Notes: generated from the letters alone by a model not told the origin. A stretch of DNA of 57,701 nt from Gammaproteobacteria bacterium (GCA_021774255.1 JAJFJF010000001.1:1-57701); one strand, 5' to 3'; shown: positions 17,725 to 27,542, counted from the stretch's first letter. Translations and numbers: made by a program.

Positions 17725-18309
17725 GTAAGGTTCGACGTTGATGGGGCCCGCGCGCAGCAGTTTGGGGCGCGTTTGAGTCAGATCCAACACCGTAGAGGCT
17801 AAATCACCACAACCGGCATCTTCTGCTAACAGCATATCAATTTGTTTGCCTAAGCTGGCGTTGACTTGGGCGGCGGTGGTGAGGCTGGGTTGCCCTGAAA
17901 GATTGGCTGAAGAGTTGGCAATCGCACTGCCAAATGTTTTAAGCAAATTGAGTACAACCGGGTGGCTGGGGACGCGCAAACCAATCGTCGGGTGGCCGCC
18001 GGTCAGCAAATCAGAGACACCGGCTGCCCGTGGCAGCACTAAGGTCAGTGGCCCTGGCCAATATTTTTCAGCAAGCACCCAAGCCAGCGGCGGGATCGCA
18101 TCGGCCCACTGTGTGAGTTCAGCAGCGTCGCCAATGAGCAATGCCAAGGGGTGGGTTGCCGCTCGCTGTTTAGCCGCAAACAATTTTTTAATGGCATCGG
18201 GGTTGCGTGCATCGACGCCTAAACCGTAAACAGTTTCAGTGGGGAAGGCGAGAAGCTTGCCAGCTTTTAATAGCGCAGCGGCCTGCTGATAGGTTTCGCG
18301 AGAGATCAT
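17719..18309 (-). CDS. tsaC: Threonylcarbamoyl-AMP synthase TsaC (Sua5/YrdC family)
   Basis: Makes threonylcarbamoyl-AMP from threonine, bicarbonate and ATP for the t6A37 modification of ANN-decoding tRNAs. 196 residues, the short TsaC form without the Sua5 extension. Motifs: LAFPTETVYGLGVDA, KQRAATHPLALLI and the SSANLSGQPS nucleotide-binding loop. The ATG shares one base with the stop of metI upstream (TAATG), so it is translated in a metN-metI-tsaC series. Confidence 0.92.
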   Translation of the reverse strand: MISRETYQQAAALLKAGKLLAFPTETVYGLGVDARNPDAIKKLFAAKQRAATHPLALLIGDAAELTQWADAIPPLAWVLAEKYWPGPLTLVLPRAAGVSDLLTGGHPTIGLRVPSHPVVLNLLKTFGSAIANSSANLSGQPSLTTAAQVNASLGKQIDMLLAEDAGCGDLASTVLDLTQTRPKLLRAGPINVEPYL

Positions 18310-18962
18310 TACGCCTTACGCAGTTTGCGAGACAGTAAATCGCCGCCTGACTGAATAATTTGTACTAACACCACTAAAATCACCACGGTAGCAATCATCA
18401 CATCCCCTTGAAAGCGTTGATAACCGTAGCGAATGGCTAAATCGCCCAAGCCACCGCCACCGACCACACCGGCCATGGCAGAATAACCCACAAGCGTAAT
18501 GAGTGTCAGCGTCAAGCCATTAATGATATTGGGCAAGGCTTCCGGTAGTAGTACTTTACGGGTAATTTGCAGAGGCGTCGCCCCCATGGATTGCGCCGCT
18601 TCAAGTAACCCTTTTGGAATTTCACACAACGCATTTTCAACAATGCGCGCCACAAAAGGGATCGCGCCAATTGTGAGCGGTACCATGGCGGCCGTGGTGC
18701 CAATGGAAGTGCCGGCGACCAAACGTGTAAAAGGAATGATCGCCACTAATAAAATAATAAAGGGGATCGAACGCGTGGTATTGACTATCCAGCCCAGCAG
18801 ATGATGAAAACGTGGGCGTGCTAATATTTCCCCTGGGCGCGTTAAAAACAAAAGCGCACCAATGGGCGTGCCAAACAGGGCCGCTAAGCCCCCTGAAACA
18901 AACACCATATAAAGCGTTTCGAGCAGCGCGTTAGTCAGCGGCCACCACATCCCGTTCAACAT
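18309..18962 (-). CDS. metI: Methionine ABC transporter permease MetI
   Basis: Inner-membrane permease of the D/L-methionine importer. About 217 residues with five or so membrane helices and the EAA loop (LLEAAQSMGATPLQITRKVLLPEALP) that contacts MetN. ATG 18962 is chosen because GAGGA lies about 8 bases upstream; a TTG at 18977 is in frame. It overlaps the 3' end of metN by 32 bases. The substrate-binding lipoprotein gene metQ is not next to it. Confidence 0.9.
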   Translation of the reverse strand: MLNGMWWPLTNALLETLYMVFVSGGLAALFGTPIGALLFLTRPGEILARPRFHHLLGWIVNTTRSIPFIILLVAIIPFTRLVAGTSIGTTAAMVPLTIGAIPFVARIVENALCEIPKGLLEAAQSMGATPLQITRKVLLPEALPNIINGLTLTLITLVGYSAMAGVVGGGGLGDLAIRYGYQRFQGDVMIATVVILVVLVQIIQSGGDLLSRKLRKA

Positions 18963-19995
18963 AACCGAGTTCCTCAACCGTTAACTGTTGTTGTTTTAAA
19001 TAATAGATCGCGGCTTTTTGTGCCGCTTCTTCACCACGCATTTCAATGACCATAATACCGATAGGGGTGTCTTGGATAGTTTCTAGGTTACCTTGCAGAA
19101 TATTAATCGCCACAGGGAATTGTTGTTGCATACTCGAGAGCACCGGATCTTTGGCGCTTTTGCCCACAAAAAAGATACGCAGCAGGGGCACAGGGTGTTG
19201 CAACTGATCAGGTTTGCTGTGCAAGCGTTGCTTAATAATATCAGAGAGCTCTTGGCGACGTGCGGCCTGTACAAAACGCTGGCCTAACGGTGTTTTGGCC
19301 TGCGTGAAAAAGCTGAGCACGTCATTGTGTTCAATGATTTCACCTTGATGCATGACCGCGACGCGTTGGCAGAGCTGTTTAATCACATCCATTTCGTGGG
19401 TAATGACTAATAAAGTGATCCCAAATTCTTTATTGATATCTTTTAGCAGTGCCAGAATCGCTTGCGTGGTGTGTGGGTCGAGTGCTGACGTCGCCTCATC
19501 ACAAAGCAGCACTTTGGGCCGACTCGCCAACGCGCGTGCAATGGCCACACGTTGTTTTTGGCCGCCACTGAGTTGTGCGGGGTAGATATTGCGTTTCTCT
19601 GTTAAGCCAGTGAGTGCCAGGAGCGGGGCAATCGCTGCTTCAATGTCGCGACGGCTTTTCCGGGCAAGCTCGAGTGGCAGCGCAATGTTATCAAAAACAG
19701 TGCGTGTGGAAAGCAGGTTAAAATGCTGGAAGATCATGCCCATTTGATGACGGGCTTGCCGTAGTGCGGGCATAGACAAGGCCGTTAAGTCTTGGCCATT
19801 GACGATGACCTGGCCTTCCGTCGGGCGCTCTAACAGATTCACACAACGGATAAGCGTACTTTTGCCTGCACCGCTGTGGCCGATGGCGCCGCAGATCTCA
19901 CCTTCAGCGACATCCAAATTAATATTGCGCAGTGCATGCACCGTGGTGCCGTCGCGTTGTGGATACGTTTTATGTAAGTTAGATAAGTGAATCAT
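18931..19995 (-). CDS. metN: Methionine ABC transporter ATP-binding protein MetN
   Basis: ATPase of the methionine importer. Walker A GHSGAGKSTL, signature LSGGQKQRVAIARAL, Walker B VLLCDEATSALD and the H-loop VITHEMD are present. The C-terminal ~80 residues form a NIL domain (LLRIFFVGKSAKDPVLS to VEELGYV), which binds methionine and gives trans-inhibition. 354 residues from ATG 19995, with GGAAAGG upstream; upstream in-frame codons are not conserved. Divergent from pilV. Confidence 0.93.
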   Translation of the reverse strand: MIHLSNLHKTYPQRDGTTVHALRNINLDVAEGEICGAIGHSGAGKSTLIRCVNLLERPTEGQVIVNGQDLTALSMPALRQARHQMGMIFQHFNLLSTRTVFDNIALPLELARKSRRDIEAAIAPLLALTGLTEKRNIYPAQLSGGQKQRVAIARALASRPKVLLCDEATSALDPHTTQAILALLKDINKEFGITLLVITHEMDVIKQLCQRVAVMHQGEIIEHNDVLSFFTQAKTPLGQRFVQAARRQELSDIIKQRLHSKPDQLQHPVPLLRIFFVGKSAKDPVLSSMQQQFPVAINILQGNLETIQDTPIGIMVIEMRGEEAAQKAAIYYLKQQQLTVEELGYVERDVVAAD

Positions 19996-20128
19996 TGCGT
20001 TCGCCTTTCCATAGAGAGAGTGTGCCAAAAAGCGCCGGATCTGGAAAGCATTAAAGTACGAAATATCGCAGTTTATAAAGCAGCGATCGCTGATTGAGAT
20101 AATGTTGCAGTTTCTTCAGTATTGAGAG

Positions 20129-20632
20129 ATGCATGTCCGTCGTTTTTCTTCTCACCAGAAAGGCTTTACCTTATTTGAAATAGTCGTGGCCGTTGCTGTG
20201 CTGGCCATCGGCTTATTATCGCTGGCAGCCCTGCAAACCTTAAATTTACGTACCGACCATCAAGCATATAGTTGGACGGTCGCGAACCTACAAGCCAGCA
20301 ATATCATTGCGCGCATGCGGGCGAACTCGGAAGGGGCAGCTGCCGGCTATTATGCGGATCGTACTGATGTCACTGATCCACCCACCTGCCGCGTGTGTTC
20401 CCCCTTTGATCAAGCGACGCGAGACATTGCGGCTTGGCATGAAGCGAACAAGCGTTTATTGCCGGCGGGCAGTGGTGTGGTAAAGGCAAAAGGCAATTTG
20501 TGGCAGGTCACTGTATTTTGGGATGAAGCACGTACGGGGGCAACAGGGCAGGCGTGCAGCGGCGATCCCGAAATGGATTTGCAGTGTTTTATTTTATACT
20601 CAGCGGTGAAGCGTGTGAGTACTCCTGAATGA
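20129..20632 (+). CDS. pilV: Type IV pilus minor pilin PilV
   Basis: 167 residues with a class III prepilin signal: short basic leader, then KG|FTLFEIVVAVAVLAIGLLSLAALQ, with cleavage by PilD after Gly and Glu at position 5 of the mature protein. The hydrophobic helix is followed by NLQASNIIARMRAN, a PilV hallmark. PilV helps prime pilus assembly as a minor pilin. It overlaps pilW by ATGA. Confidence 0.88.
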   Translation: MHVRRFSSHQKGFTLFEIVVAVAVLAIGLLSLAALQTLNLRTDHQAYSWTVANLQASNIIARMRANSEGAAAGYYADRTDVTDPPTCRVCSPFDQATRDIAAWHEANKRLLPAGSGVVKAKGNLWQVTVFWDEARTGATGQACSGDPEMDLQCFILYSAVKRVSTPE

Positions 20633-21642
20633 TAAGTGTTTCTCGACAACAAGGCTTATCGTTACTTGAATTATTATTAGCCATGGCATTGGGGCTGGTG
20701 TTGGTGGGCAGTGCGCTGCAAATTTTTTTAAGCCAGCGTCACACTTTTTCTGTCAATGAAGGCTTGATGCGTGTTCAGGAAAATGGTCGATTTACGCATT
20801 ATTGGTTAACACATACCTTGAGCATGGCCGGTTTTATGGGGTGCGGTGCGGCTAACAGCGACTTTAGTTTAAGTGTGATCGCTGCCGACGCTGAGGTAGA
20901 AGCCATGTTTAAAAACAGAGAATTTATAAAAGGCTATCACGCTGTCGGGCAAGGTTGGCAGCCTGCTTTACCCGATGCATTGCAAGGCAAGGTGCGGGCA
21001 GGCAATGATGTGGTGACGGTTTATTATGTCACGCCTGTAGGCGCCTCGGTTCAAGAGGGCATGCAACATCCAACAGATGACATTACCGTTTCACGCTTGA
21101 TTACTTTTGAAGCAGGGGAGGTGGCAGTCATTTCTAACTGTTACCAGGGTGATGTGTTTGTGGTGACTGCTGTGTCAGCAGGAGATGAAACAGCATACTT
21201 AAAACATGAGATCCCACAAAATAAACAGGCAGCCTTAAGTCATGCTTATGAAGCATTAAGTGAAGTCGGGGCATTATATTCACGCACTTATTATATTGGC
21301 GATACGGGCAGAACCAATATAGAGGGCTTGCCTATTATCGCCTTGTATCAGCAAGATAGTCGCGGCGCGAATGAAGAATTGGTGGAAGGGGTTGAGAAAC
21401 TGCGTATTCAATACGGTGTGGATACGCGTGAAGATGGAAACGTTGATAGCGTGTTGCCAGCGAATGAAATCTTAGTATGGTCGCAAGTGAAAAGTATGGA
21501 GATGGCGTTGTTACTCAATAGTGTCGATGGTGTTTTTTCACAGCCAGAGCCATATGAATTTAGAGGAGAGCGTTTTTTGCCTGAAGATCATTTATTGAGA
21601 CGTCAGTGGGATATTTATACCACTGCCCACAATATGACATGA
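20629..21642 (+). CDS. pilW: Type IV pilus minor pilin PilW
   Basis: 337 residues. Prepilin leader and helix: RQQG|LSLLELLLAMALGLVLVGSALQIF, with Glu5. The following FSVNEGLMRVQENGRFTHYWL segment is typical of PilW, and the length fits. ATGA overlaps with pilV and pilX make a minor-pilin operon. Confidence 0.88.
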   Translation: MISVSRQQGLSLLELLLAMALGLVLVGSALQIFLSQRHTFSVNEGLMRVQENGRFTHYWLTHTLSMAGFMGCGAANSDFSLSVIAADAEVEAMFKNREFIKGYHAVGQGWQPALPDALQGKVRAGNDVVTVYYVTPVGASVQEGMQHPTDDITVSRLITFEAGEVAVISNCYQGDVFVVTAVSAGDETAYLKHEIPQNKQAALSHAYEALSEVGALYSRTYYIGDTGRTNIEGLPIIALYQQDSRGANEELVEGVEKLRIQYGVDTREDGNVDSVLPANEILVWSQVKSMEMALLLNSVDGVFSQPEPYEFRGERFLPEDHLLRRQWDIYTTAHNMT

Positions 21643-22085
21643 AGCAAAAAGGCGCAGCGCTATTTATTGTATTGGTATTACTGCTAGTGAGTACCTTATT
21701 GGCCATCAGTGGCGCACAAAGTAGTTTATTAAAATTAAGCGTGGCTAACCATGCCCAAGATGAACATGTTGCATGGCAAGCAGCAGAAATTGCACTCATT
21801 GACGCACAAGAAAATGCGAGCCTAGCAAATTGCATGCCGATGCTCCCCGTTGAGGAATTGATGAATAAAGAGGAGGCGTGGTGGCTTATGCATGCCACTA
21901 TTTCTCAAGATACGTTACCCATCAGTGAGCTTGCTTTGCCGGCACGTTATCTGGTGGAGTGTGTGGAAGATAATACTTTATACCGTATAACCGCACGCAG
22001 TGTGGGCACCACAAAAAACAGTGTTACGTTATTGCAAAGCGTTTATCAAGTCGGTGTGGGCTGCACAAGTTGGCGGCAGATTTAG
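21639..22085 (+). CDS. pilX: PilX-like type IV pilus assembly protein
   Basis: 148 residues from ATG 21639 (ATGA overlap with pilW). The N-terminus MKQKGAALFIVLVLLLVSTLLAISGAQ is a PilX-type prepilin sequence with Ala-Ala in place of the usual Phe and Glu after the cleavage Gly. Cys residues in NCMPMLP, LVECVED and VGCTSW may form disulfides. pilY1 and pilE, which often follow, are absent; the next gene converges from the other strand with a 4-base overlap. Confidence 0.8.
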   Translation: MKQKGAALFIVLVLLLVSTLLAISGAQSSLLKLSVANHAQDEHVAWQAAEIALIDAQENASLANCMPMLPVEELMNKEEAWWLMHATISQDTLPISELALPARYLVECVEDNTLYRITARSVGTTKNSVTLLQSVYQVGVGCTSWRQI

Positions 22086-22924
22086 TCAGTAGCGGGTTTT
22101 TGAGTATGGGCTACGTGATAATGGTTTTTGTCTACATGGATTTGTATTTCATCACTCCAAGGCAGTTTACGGTAAATGGCCATTTCATCCATATCAAATA
22201 GAGGGTATTTAATAATACTGAAGTAGGGGGAGTAATCAAAATCACTTGGCGTGTATAACTTTGGGTTGCGTCTGACAAACTGTACTTCTTTATCTTCTTG
22301 CAAGCGAATAATCGGTAAAATAGGAAATTTCACAGAAGAAAATGCTTCGGCTAATAACGTGGAGCACACGGTTTTGGTCGCGTCGCCTGCGTGATGCTGA
22401 AACAAACTTGAGCGCCAGCGGCGAGGCATGATCGTCCAAGGAAAAAAGAAGCGTGCTAGATCGAGAATTTGGCGCACATTATAACGTTTGCCAAGCTCTC
22501 CAACGGCATGATCAATAACATGCTCCACATCTTGCGGCGTGATGCCATGTGGGCGGCAAATGCGGATGTGTTCGCCCTTATAATGAGACAGGGGGGTCAC
22601 GACCGTGCCTTTCCCCAATTGGCTTTCGATCACGAGCGGAATATTCTCGCTATTCTCTTCTTGAAGATAATTACCCAGATTTTTATCTTTTACATCATGC
22701 AGGCGGCCAATGTATAAGCAGGCATGCGTCCAGGGGCTTTGGGTGATCGTCCTGACCACACTGCTGACACGGCTGCGGCTTTCGATCAGCAATACGTCAC
22801 CCGGGCGCACCTCATATTTGAGTCGCTCAAAATTACAAAAAGGCGTCGCTTGTTTTGGCTTTGGTTCGAAAGTCAGCCAGCGACTTATTTTTTTGGCAAG
22901 ACGCGTCACGCACTTCATATTCAT
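22082..22924 (-). CDS. Permuted papain-fold (NlpC/P60 superfamily, YiiX-like) protein
   Basis: 280 residues. The order of catalytic blocks is that of permuted papain-fold enzymes: RPGDVLLIESRSRVSSVVR, the His motif SPWTHACLYIGR, an acidic PLVIESQLGKG, and a late Cys in TKTVCSTLLAEAF. The family includes lipid-modifying and peptidase members, so the reaction is uncertain. The N-terminal KKISRWLTFEPKPK is basic but not a clear signal peptide. It converges on pilX. Confidence 0.72.
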   Translation of the reverse strand: MNMKCVTRLAKKISRWLTFEPKPKQATPFCNFERLKYEVRPGDVLLIESRSRVSSVVRTITQSPWTHACLYIGRLHDVKDKNLGNYLQEENSENIPLVIESQLGKGTVVTPLSHYKGEHIRICRPHGITPQDVEHVIDHAVGELGKRYNVRQILDLARFFFPWTIMPRRWRSSLFQHHAGDATKTVCSTLLAEAFSSVKFPILPIIRLQEDKEVQFVRRNPKLYTPSDFDYSPYFSIIKYPLFDMDEMAIYRKLPWSDEIQIHVDKNHYHVAHTQKPATD

Positions 22925-23007
22925 TCCTCGTATCTTTCAGTATAGACGAGTTCTGCAGGGGGGCCGCCCCAACGCAATGCTTACCGCTACCGCTTCATAT
23001 AGGCTCA

Positions 23008-24864
23008 CTATTTTCGGGTGCGTTTATTGGCATTGCCCTTGCCAGCACCACTGGGTGGCCGTCTTCTTTGTTGCTTTTGCCCTGATTGATTTCTTTTTGA
23101 GTTTTGAGTGCTCGTTTTGCTATGAGCAGGTCGGCGGCGTGCGGGTGGCTTACCTGTCTTCGCTTTGGTGCTTGGTTTCTCTTTTTTACCACCACCAAAT
23201 AAAGCGCCGAATAGCCGCTTGATAAGGCCGCCTTTGGAGGCCGGGCGAGCAGGAGGTTTGACAGCGCCGTGTGAAATATTTTTAACCGCGGGCTCTTCTT
23301 TTTTCGGGTTAATGAGCTCTGCCGGAATGCTGGCGTCCACTTCAGTGGCAATGCGGTAACTTGGTGGCTCTGTGCCTGGCGCGGCCAGCTCTGAGTCACG
23401 TAGCCGTTCGACGGTGTATTGCGGTGTTTTCATGTGGGGGTTCGGGATAACCAACACATTCACACCATGACGTTTTTCAATGTCGGCGATGGCCGTACGT
23501 TTTTCATTGAGCACAAAGGTCGCCACTTTAACGGGAAGCTGCGCCTGAATTTGAGCCGTATTTTCTTTAATGGCTTCCTCTTCAATGAGGCGGATTAAGG
23601 CGAGCGCTTGCGAAGCAATACCGCGAATATTCCCTTGCCCGCCACAACGAGGGCAGATAATTTGGCTAGCTTCACCCAGCGAAGGGCGAAGGCGTTGGCG
23701 CGACATTTCGAGTAAACCAAAGCGCGATAAGCGGCCAATGCGAACGCGCGCGCGATCATTGCTTAAGGCTTCTTTGAGGTGTTCTTCTACCTGGCGTTGA
23801 TGCCGATTGGCGGTCATGTCGATAAAGTCGATGACAATTAAGCCGCCGATATCACGTAAACGCATTTGGCGTGCAATTTCTTGAGCCGCTTCCATATTGG
23901 CATTAAAAGCGGTTTCTTCGATATCTTCACCTTTGGTGGCGCGTGCTGAGTTAACATCGATAGACACCAGTGCTTCGGTATAATCAATGACAATACTGCC
24001 ACCCGCGGGAAGTTGTACTTTATGCTGGAAGGCCGATTCAATTTGGCTTTCAATTTGATAACGGTTAAACAGCGGCACGTTGTCACTGTACAATTTAACG
24101 TGATCAATAAAATCAGGACGAATTAAGCTAATGTGCTCGCGTACTTTATCAAAGCACGCTTGGTCATCGATGATGATTTCAGAAATATCACGGCGTAAAT
24201 AATCGCGAATGGCACGCGTCACGACGTCGCTTTCTTGGTGAATTAAAAAAGGCGCGGGGCGTGAAATCGCCGCACGCTGAATGGCTTGCCAGCGCTTAAT
24301 TAAGATTTCTAAATCCCAATCTAACTCTTCTTGACTGCGGCTCACACCGGCAGTGCGCACGATAACGCCCATGCCTTCAGGGATCTTGAGTGCGGTCATG
24401 ATATCGCGCAAGCTGGCACGTTCTTCACCTTCAATGCGGCGGGAAATGCCACCTGCTCGTGGATTATTCGGCATTAACACTAAATACCCGCCGGCCAAGC
24501 TGATGTAAGTGGTCAGCGCGGCGCCTTTGGTGCCACGTTCTTCCTTCTCAATTTGCACCACCACTTCTTGGCCTTCTTTGATCAGATCTTTGATGTGGGA
24601 AGAGGTTTCATTTTCGCCAGGTGCTTTGACAAAGTATTCGGGCGCAATTTCTTTGAAGGAGAGAAAACCATGACGTTTCGCACCGTAATCGATAAAAGCG
24701 GCTTCTAGGCTTTGCTCGATACGCGTGACGCGCCCTTTATAGATGTTGGCAATTTTTTGTTCGTGGCCGGGGTGTTCGATATCAAGATCGTAAAGGGATT
24801 GGCCATCGACTAAAGCAACCCGCAGCTCTTCTTGCTGGCGGGCATTGATTAGCATTCTTTTCAT
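23008..24864 (-). CDS. rne: Ribonuclease E, short form
   Basis: Endoribonuclease for mRNA decay and rRNA/tRNA processing. 618 residues. The N-terminus MKRMLINARQQEELRVALVDG is that of RNase E rather than RNase G. An S1 domain follows (about 35-125), then the DNase-I-like catalytic part with the metal-binding Asp residues in SIDVNSARATKG and LIVIDFIDM, and the zinc-link CPRCGGQG. After about residue 510 there is only a short basic tail containing GLIKRLFGALFGGG, a likely amphipathic membrane-binding helix. The long degradosome scaffold of E. coli RNase E (1061 residues) is missing. Confidence 0.92.
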   Translation of the reverse strand: MKRMLINARQQEELRVALVDGQSLYDLDIEHPGHEQKIANIYKGRVTRIEQSLEAAFIDYGAKRHGFLSFKEIAPEYFVKAPGENETSSHIKDLIKEGQEVVVQIEKEERGTKGAALTTYISLAGGYLVLMPNNPRAGGISRRIEGEERASLRDIMTALKIPEGMGVIVRTAGVSRSQEELDWDLEILIKRWQAIQRAAISRPAPFLIHQESDVVTRAIRDYLRRDISEIIIDDQACFDKVREHISLIRPDFIDHVKLYSDNVPLFNRYQIESQIESAFQHKVQLPAGGSIVIDYTEALVSIDVNSARATKGEDIEETAFNANMEAAQEIARQMRLRDIGGLIVIDFIDMTANRHQRQVEEHLKEALSNDRARVRIGRLSRFGLLEMSRQRLRPSLGEASQIICPRCGGQGNIRGIASQALALIRLIEEEAIKENTAQIQAQLPVKVATFVLNEKRTAIADIEKRHGVNVLVIPNPHMKTPQYTVERLRDSELAAPGTEPPSYRIATEVDASIPAELINPKKEEPAVKNISHGAVKPPARPASKGGLIKRLFGALFGGGKKEKPSTKAKTGKPPARRRPAHSKTSTQNSKRNQSGQKQQRRRPPSGAGKGNANKRTRK

Positions 24865-25392
24865 AGTGCACCTCGTTGCAAGGTGCTCATCCGTTATTCT
24901 GCGGCCGGCAGAGTGCGTTCAGCCTATGAGCAAGCGCTTTTAAGCAGCGATGCTAGGGCGAAAGCAAGTCAGCCCAGTAGGGCTTATTGTTGCGCTGGCA
25001 AGGCAAGCATGATGCGTTGGCCTGGCAAGCATTATTTTTATGTTCAAATGTTTCAGTAACAGTTTGCTAAAAAATCTGCCGCAAGTATTATCGTGATATT
25101 GATAATCAGCAAGTCGATATAACAGCCCGCCAGCATAGTTGCGTATCGCTACTAATACGAGCCAGAGGTAAACTGTTTGTCGAGCCTGGATGAGCACGTG
25201 AGTCCTCATAAAATATTCGTTTATTCGCAAAAAAAAGTATTCGACATCTGCATTTTGTTGTCAGTTTGACTTTGTTCTCTATCTGCTTGATATATTTGCT
25301 ATTTTTAAGCGTCAGTCGTAGAGAAAATGCTACCGGTACTATAGCAATCTTTATGCAGGACATCAATCCTGTAAAGCTGGTATGATGCGCTT
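24865..25392. other. Divergent intergenic region rne / rluC (528 bp)
   Basis: No ORF with recognisable family features. It must hold the rne leader, which in E. coli is long and autoregulatory; a small GCCC-agta-GGGC hairpin sits near 24970-24982 and the rest is mixed sequence with AT-rich stretches near 25030-25110 and 25230-25330. The rluC promoter should lie near 25290-25380. I could not place either promoter confidently. Confidence 0.4.
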
Positions 25393-26367
25393 ATGAATAA
25401 ACACGATTTGAGTTTGCCTGAATTGGCTGAAGGGGCGCAGTATTGCGAAGTGGCCGCTGAGTATAGCGGCCAGCGTATCGATAATTTCCTCATTGCGCGC
25501 TTAAAAGGCCTGCCGCGCAGCCGTTTATATCGCATTTTGCGTAAAGGGGAAGTGCGGGTAAACAGCAAACGCGTGCGTCCGACGTATCGTTTACAGGCGG
25601 GGGATCGATTACGTGTGCCACCTGTGCGGCTGGCAGAGACCGGTACGGCCTTGCCCCCAAGCGAAGCGAGTGTAAACACACTTAGCAAACGTATTCTCTA
25701 TGAAGACGATAGCGTGATGGCTATCAATAAGCCGGCTGCGATGCCGGTGCACGGCGGCACCCATCTGCATTACGGTGTGATTGAGACCTTGCGCGTGTTG
25801 CGCCCTGCGTTACCGCAATTGCAGCTGGTGCACCGTCTTGATCGGGGCACATCAGGTTGCCTATTGTTAGCGAAAGATCTTGGCAGCTTGCGCGAGTTGC
25901 ATGCTTTATGGCAAGCGCAAGCAGTTGAAAAACGCTACATCACCTTGGTGCAGGGTGAATGGCCCGCAGCATGCACGACGATTGAAACCCATCTAGTCAA
26001 AAACCAAGAGCACGCCGGTGAGCGGGTGGTGGAAGTCAGCACAAACGAGGGCAAGCTAGCGCGTACTCGATTCGCTGTTTTAGAACGCTATGCGAAGGCA
26101 ACTTTGCTGGAGGTGACGCCCGAAACCGGGCGCATGCATCAGATCCGTGTGCACTGTACACATGCGGGGCACCCTATTGCGGGCGATGAGAAATACGGTG
26201 ATGCGGGTTTCAATCAGTGGATAAAACAGACAGGCTTGCGCCGTTTATTTTTGCATGCAGCCATGATACGGTGCACATTACCCAGTGGGCAATTAATAGA
26301 GGTAAAAGCACCTCTGGAGCCTGCTTTACAAGCTTGCTTACAACATCTTGAGATAGCACCCGGATAA
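25393..26367 (+). CDS. rluC: 23S rRNA pseudouridine synthase RluC
   Basis: Pseudouridylates 23S rRNA (955/2504/2580 in E. coli numbering). 324 residues: an S4 RNA-binding domain (about 18-75, GQRIDNFLIARLKGLPRSRLYRILRKGEVRVNSKR) and the RluA-type catalytic domain with the active Asp in VHRLDRGTSGCLLLAKD, plus the late GRMHQIRVHCTHAGHPIAGDEKYGD motif. Its position beside rne and sppA matches RluC in gammaproteobacteria. Confidence 0.93.
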   Translation: MNKHDLSLPELAEGAQYCEVAAEYSGQRIDNFLIARLKGLPRSRLYRILRKGEVRVNSKRVRPTYRLQAGDRLRVPPVRLAETGTALPPSEASVNTLSKRILYEDDSVMAINKPAAMPVHGGTHLHYGVIETLRVLRPALPQLQLVHRLDRGTSGCLLLAKDLGSLRELHALWQAQAVEKRYITLVQGEWPAACTTIETHLVKNQEHAGERVVEVSTNEGKLARTRFAVLERYAKATLLEVTPETGRMHQIRVHCTHAGHPIAGDEKYGDAGFNQWIKQTGLRRLFLHAAMIRCTLPSGQLIEVKAPLEPALQACLQHLEIAPG

Positions 26368-26371
26368 TATT

Positions 26372-27364
26372 ATGACTGACGATTTTTCAGATAACACCTC
26401 TCGCGTTAACCCAACACAAGAGCGTCAGCCTAGCGCGACGCCTAATCCACAAGGAAAATGGGAACAGCGTACCCTTGAGAAAATGCTATTTTCGTCGGTG
26501 CGCGAGCAGCGACGCACGCGACGCTGGGGGATCTTTTTTAAATCACTGTTATTTATTTATCTCTTTGGGATGTTTTGGGTATTTTATCCACCCAAACCCG
26601 ATGCAAAAATTGTCCCGCATACGGCGTTGGTGAAAGTAGAAGGGATCATCGAAGACTCTCAAGACAGCAATGCCAACAATATTATTCGAGGATTACGTTC
26701 AGCGTTTGAGAGCGGTGAAGCACAGGCCATTTTACTGCAGATTAACAGCCCCGGCGGTACGCCGGTGCAAGCCGCTTATGTGTATGATGAAATTTTGCGC
26801 TTGCGTGCGTTACACCCTGACAAACCCGTGTATGCTGTGTGCACCGATATTTGTGCGTCAGGCGCTTATTATATTGCGGCAGCGGCAGATGAAATCTACG
26901 CTAACCCGTCAAGTATTGTAGGCTCGATTGGTGTCTTAATGAACGGCTTTGGGTTTACCGGTGCGATGGAGAAAGTCGGTGTGGAGCGACGTTTATTGGT
27001 TGCGGGTGATAATAAAAGCTTTTTAGATCCCTTTTCACCCCTGAATCCTGCGGGCGAAGCGCATGCGCAGCTGTTGATTGATGATATTCATAATCAGTTT
27101 ATCAGCGCCGTACAAGATGGGCGGGGCGATCGCTTGGGTGATGACCCTGAACTCTTTAGTGGTTTGGTTTGGACAGGCCATTCTGCTGTAGGGCTAGGCT
27201 TAATCGATGGCTTGGGCAGCCCCGGTTATGTGGTGCGCGAGCTGATCGGTGAGGAAAAAGTCATCGACTACACACCGAGAACCAATATATTTGATCGCTT
27301 TGCTAATCGCATAGGCGCAAGTTTTGCGAATCGATTAAATATGCAGGCCTGGCAGCTGAAATAG
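26372..27364 (+). CDS. sppA: Signal peptide peptidase SppA (family S49, short form)
   Basis: Membrane-bound serine protease that degrades cleaved signal peptides. 330 residues with one N-terminal membrane helix (about 50-72, WGIFFKSLLFIYLFGMFWVFY). INSPGGTPVQAAYVYDEI precedes the nucleophile Ser in CASGAYYIAAAADEIYA, and the Lys of the Ser-Lys dyad is probably in VAGDNKSFLDPF. Single-domain length, unlike the ~600-residue E. coli SppA. It starts 4 bases after rluC, so the two are co-transcribed. Confidence 0.88.
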   Translation: MTDDFSDNTSRVNPTQERQPSATPNPQGKWEQRTLEKMLFSSVREQRRTRRWGIFFKSLLFIYLFGMFWVFYPPKPDAKIVPHTALVKVEGIIEDSQDSNANNIIRGLRSAFESGEAQAILLQINSPGGTPVQAAYVYDEILRLRALHPDKPVYAVCTDICASGAYYIAAAADEIYANPSSIVGSIGVLMNGFGFTGAMEKVGVERRLLVAGDNKSFLDPFSPLNPAGEAHAQLLIDDIHNQFISAVQDGRGDRLGDDPELFSGLVWTGHSAVGLGLIDGLGSPGYVVRELIGEEKVIDYTPRTNIFDRFANRIGASFANRLNMQAWQLK

Positions 27365-27419
27365 TCATAACAGCGCGACATAAACGGCCTTATTTTAATT
27401 GAAATAGCATGAGGCAACC

Positions 27420-27454
27420 CAATTTTTATTATGTTAAATTGCGGCTGTTTTTTT
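27420..27454 (-). terminator. Accessory 3' element, copy 3
   Basis: 3' flank of the gene ending at 27543. On the minus strand: A7 (27454-27448), CAGCCG, then the hairpin CAATTT / AAATTG (27441-27436 with 27425-27420). Same order and spacing as the other four copies. Confidence 0.55.
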
Positions 27455-27542
27455 AATGTAGTGGCATCGCTATCAGTGTCGCGAGTCACGTATGCTTTTT
27501 TCTGTGGTTGTTCTGGTATTTACACGGCGTGATGTAGTGTAC

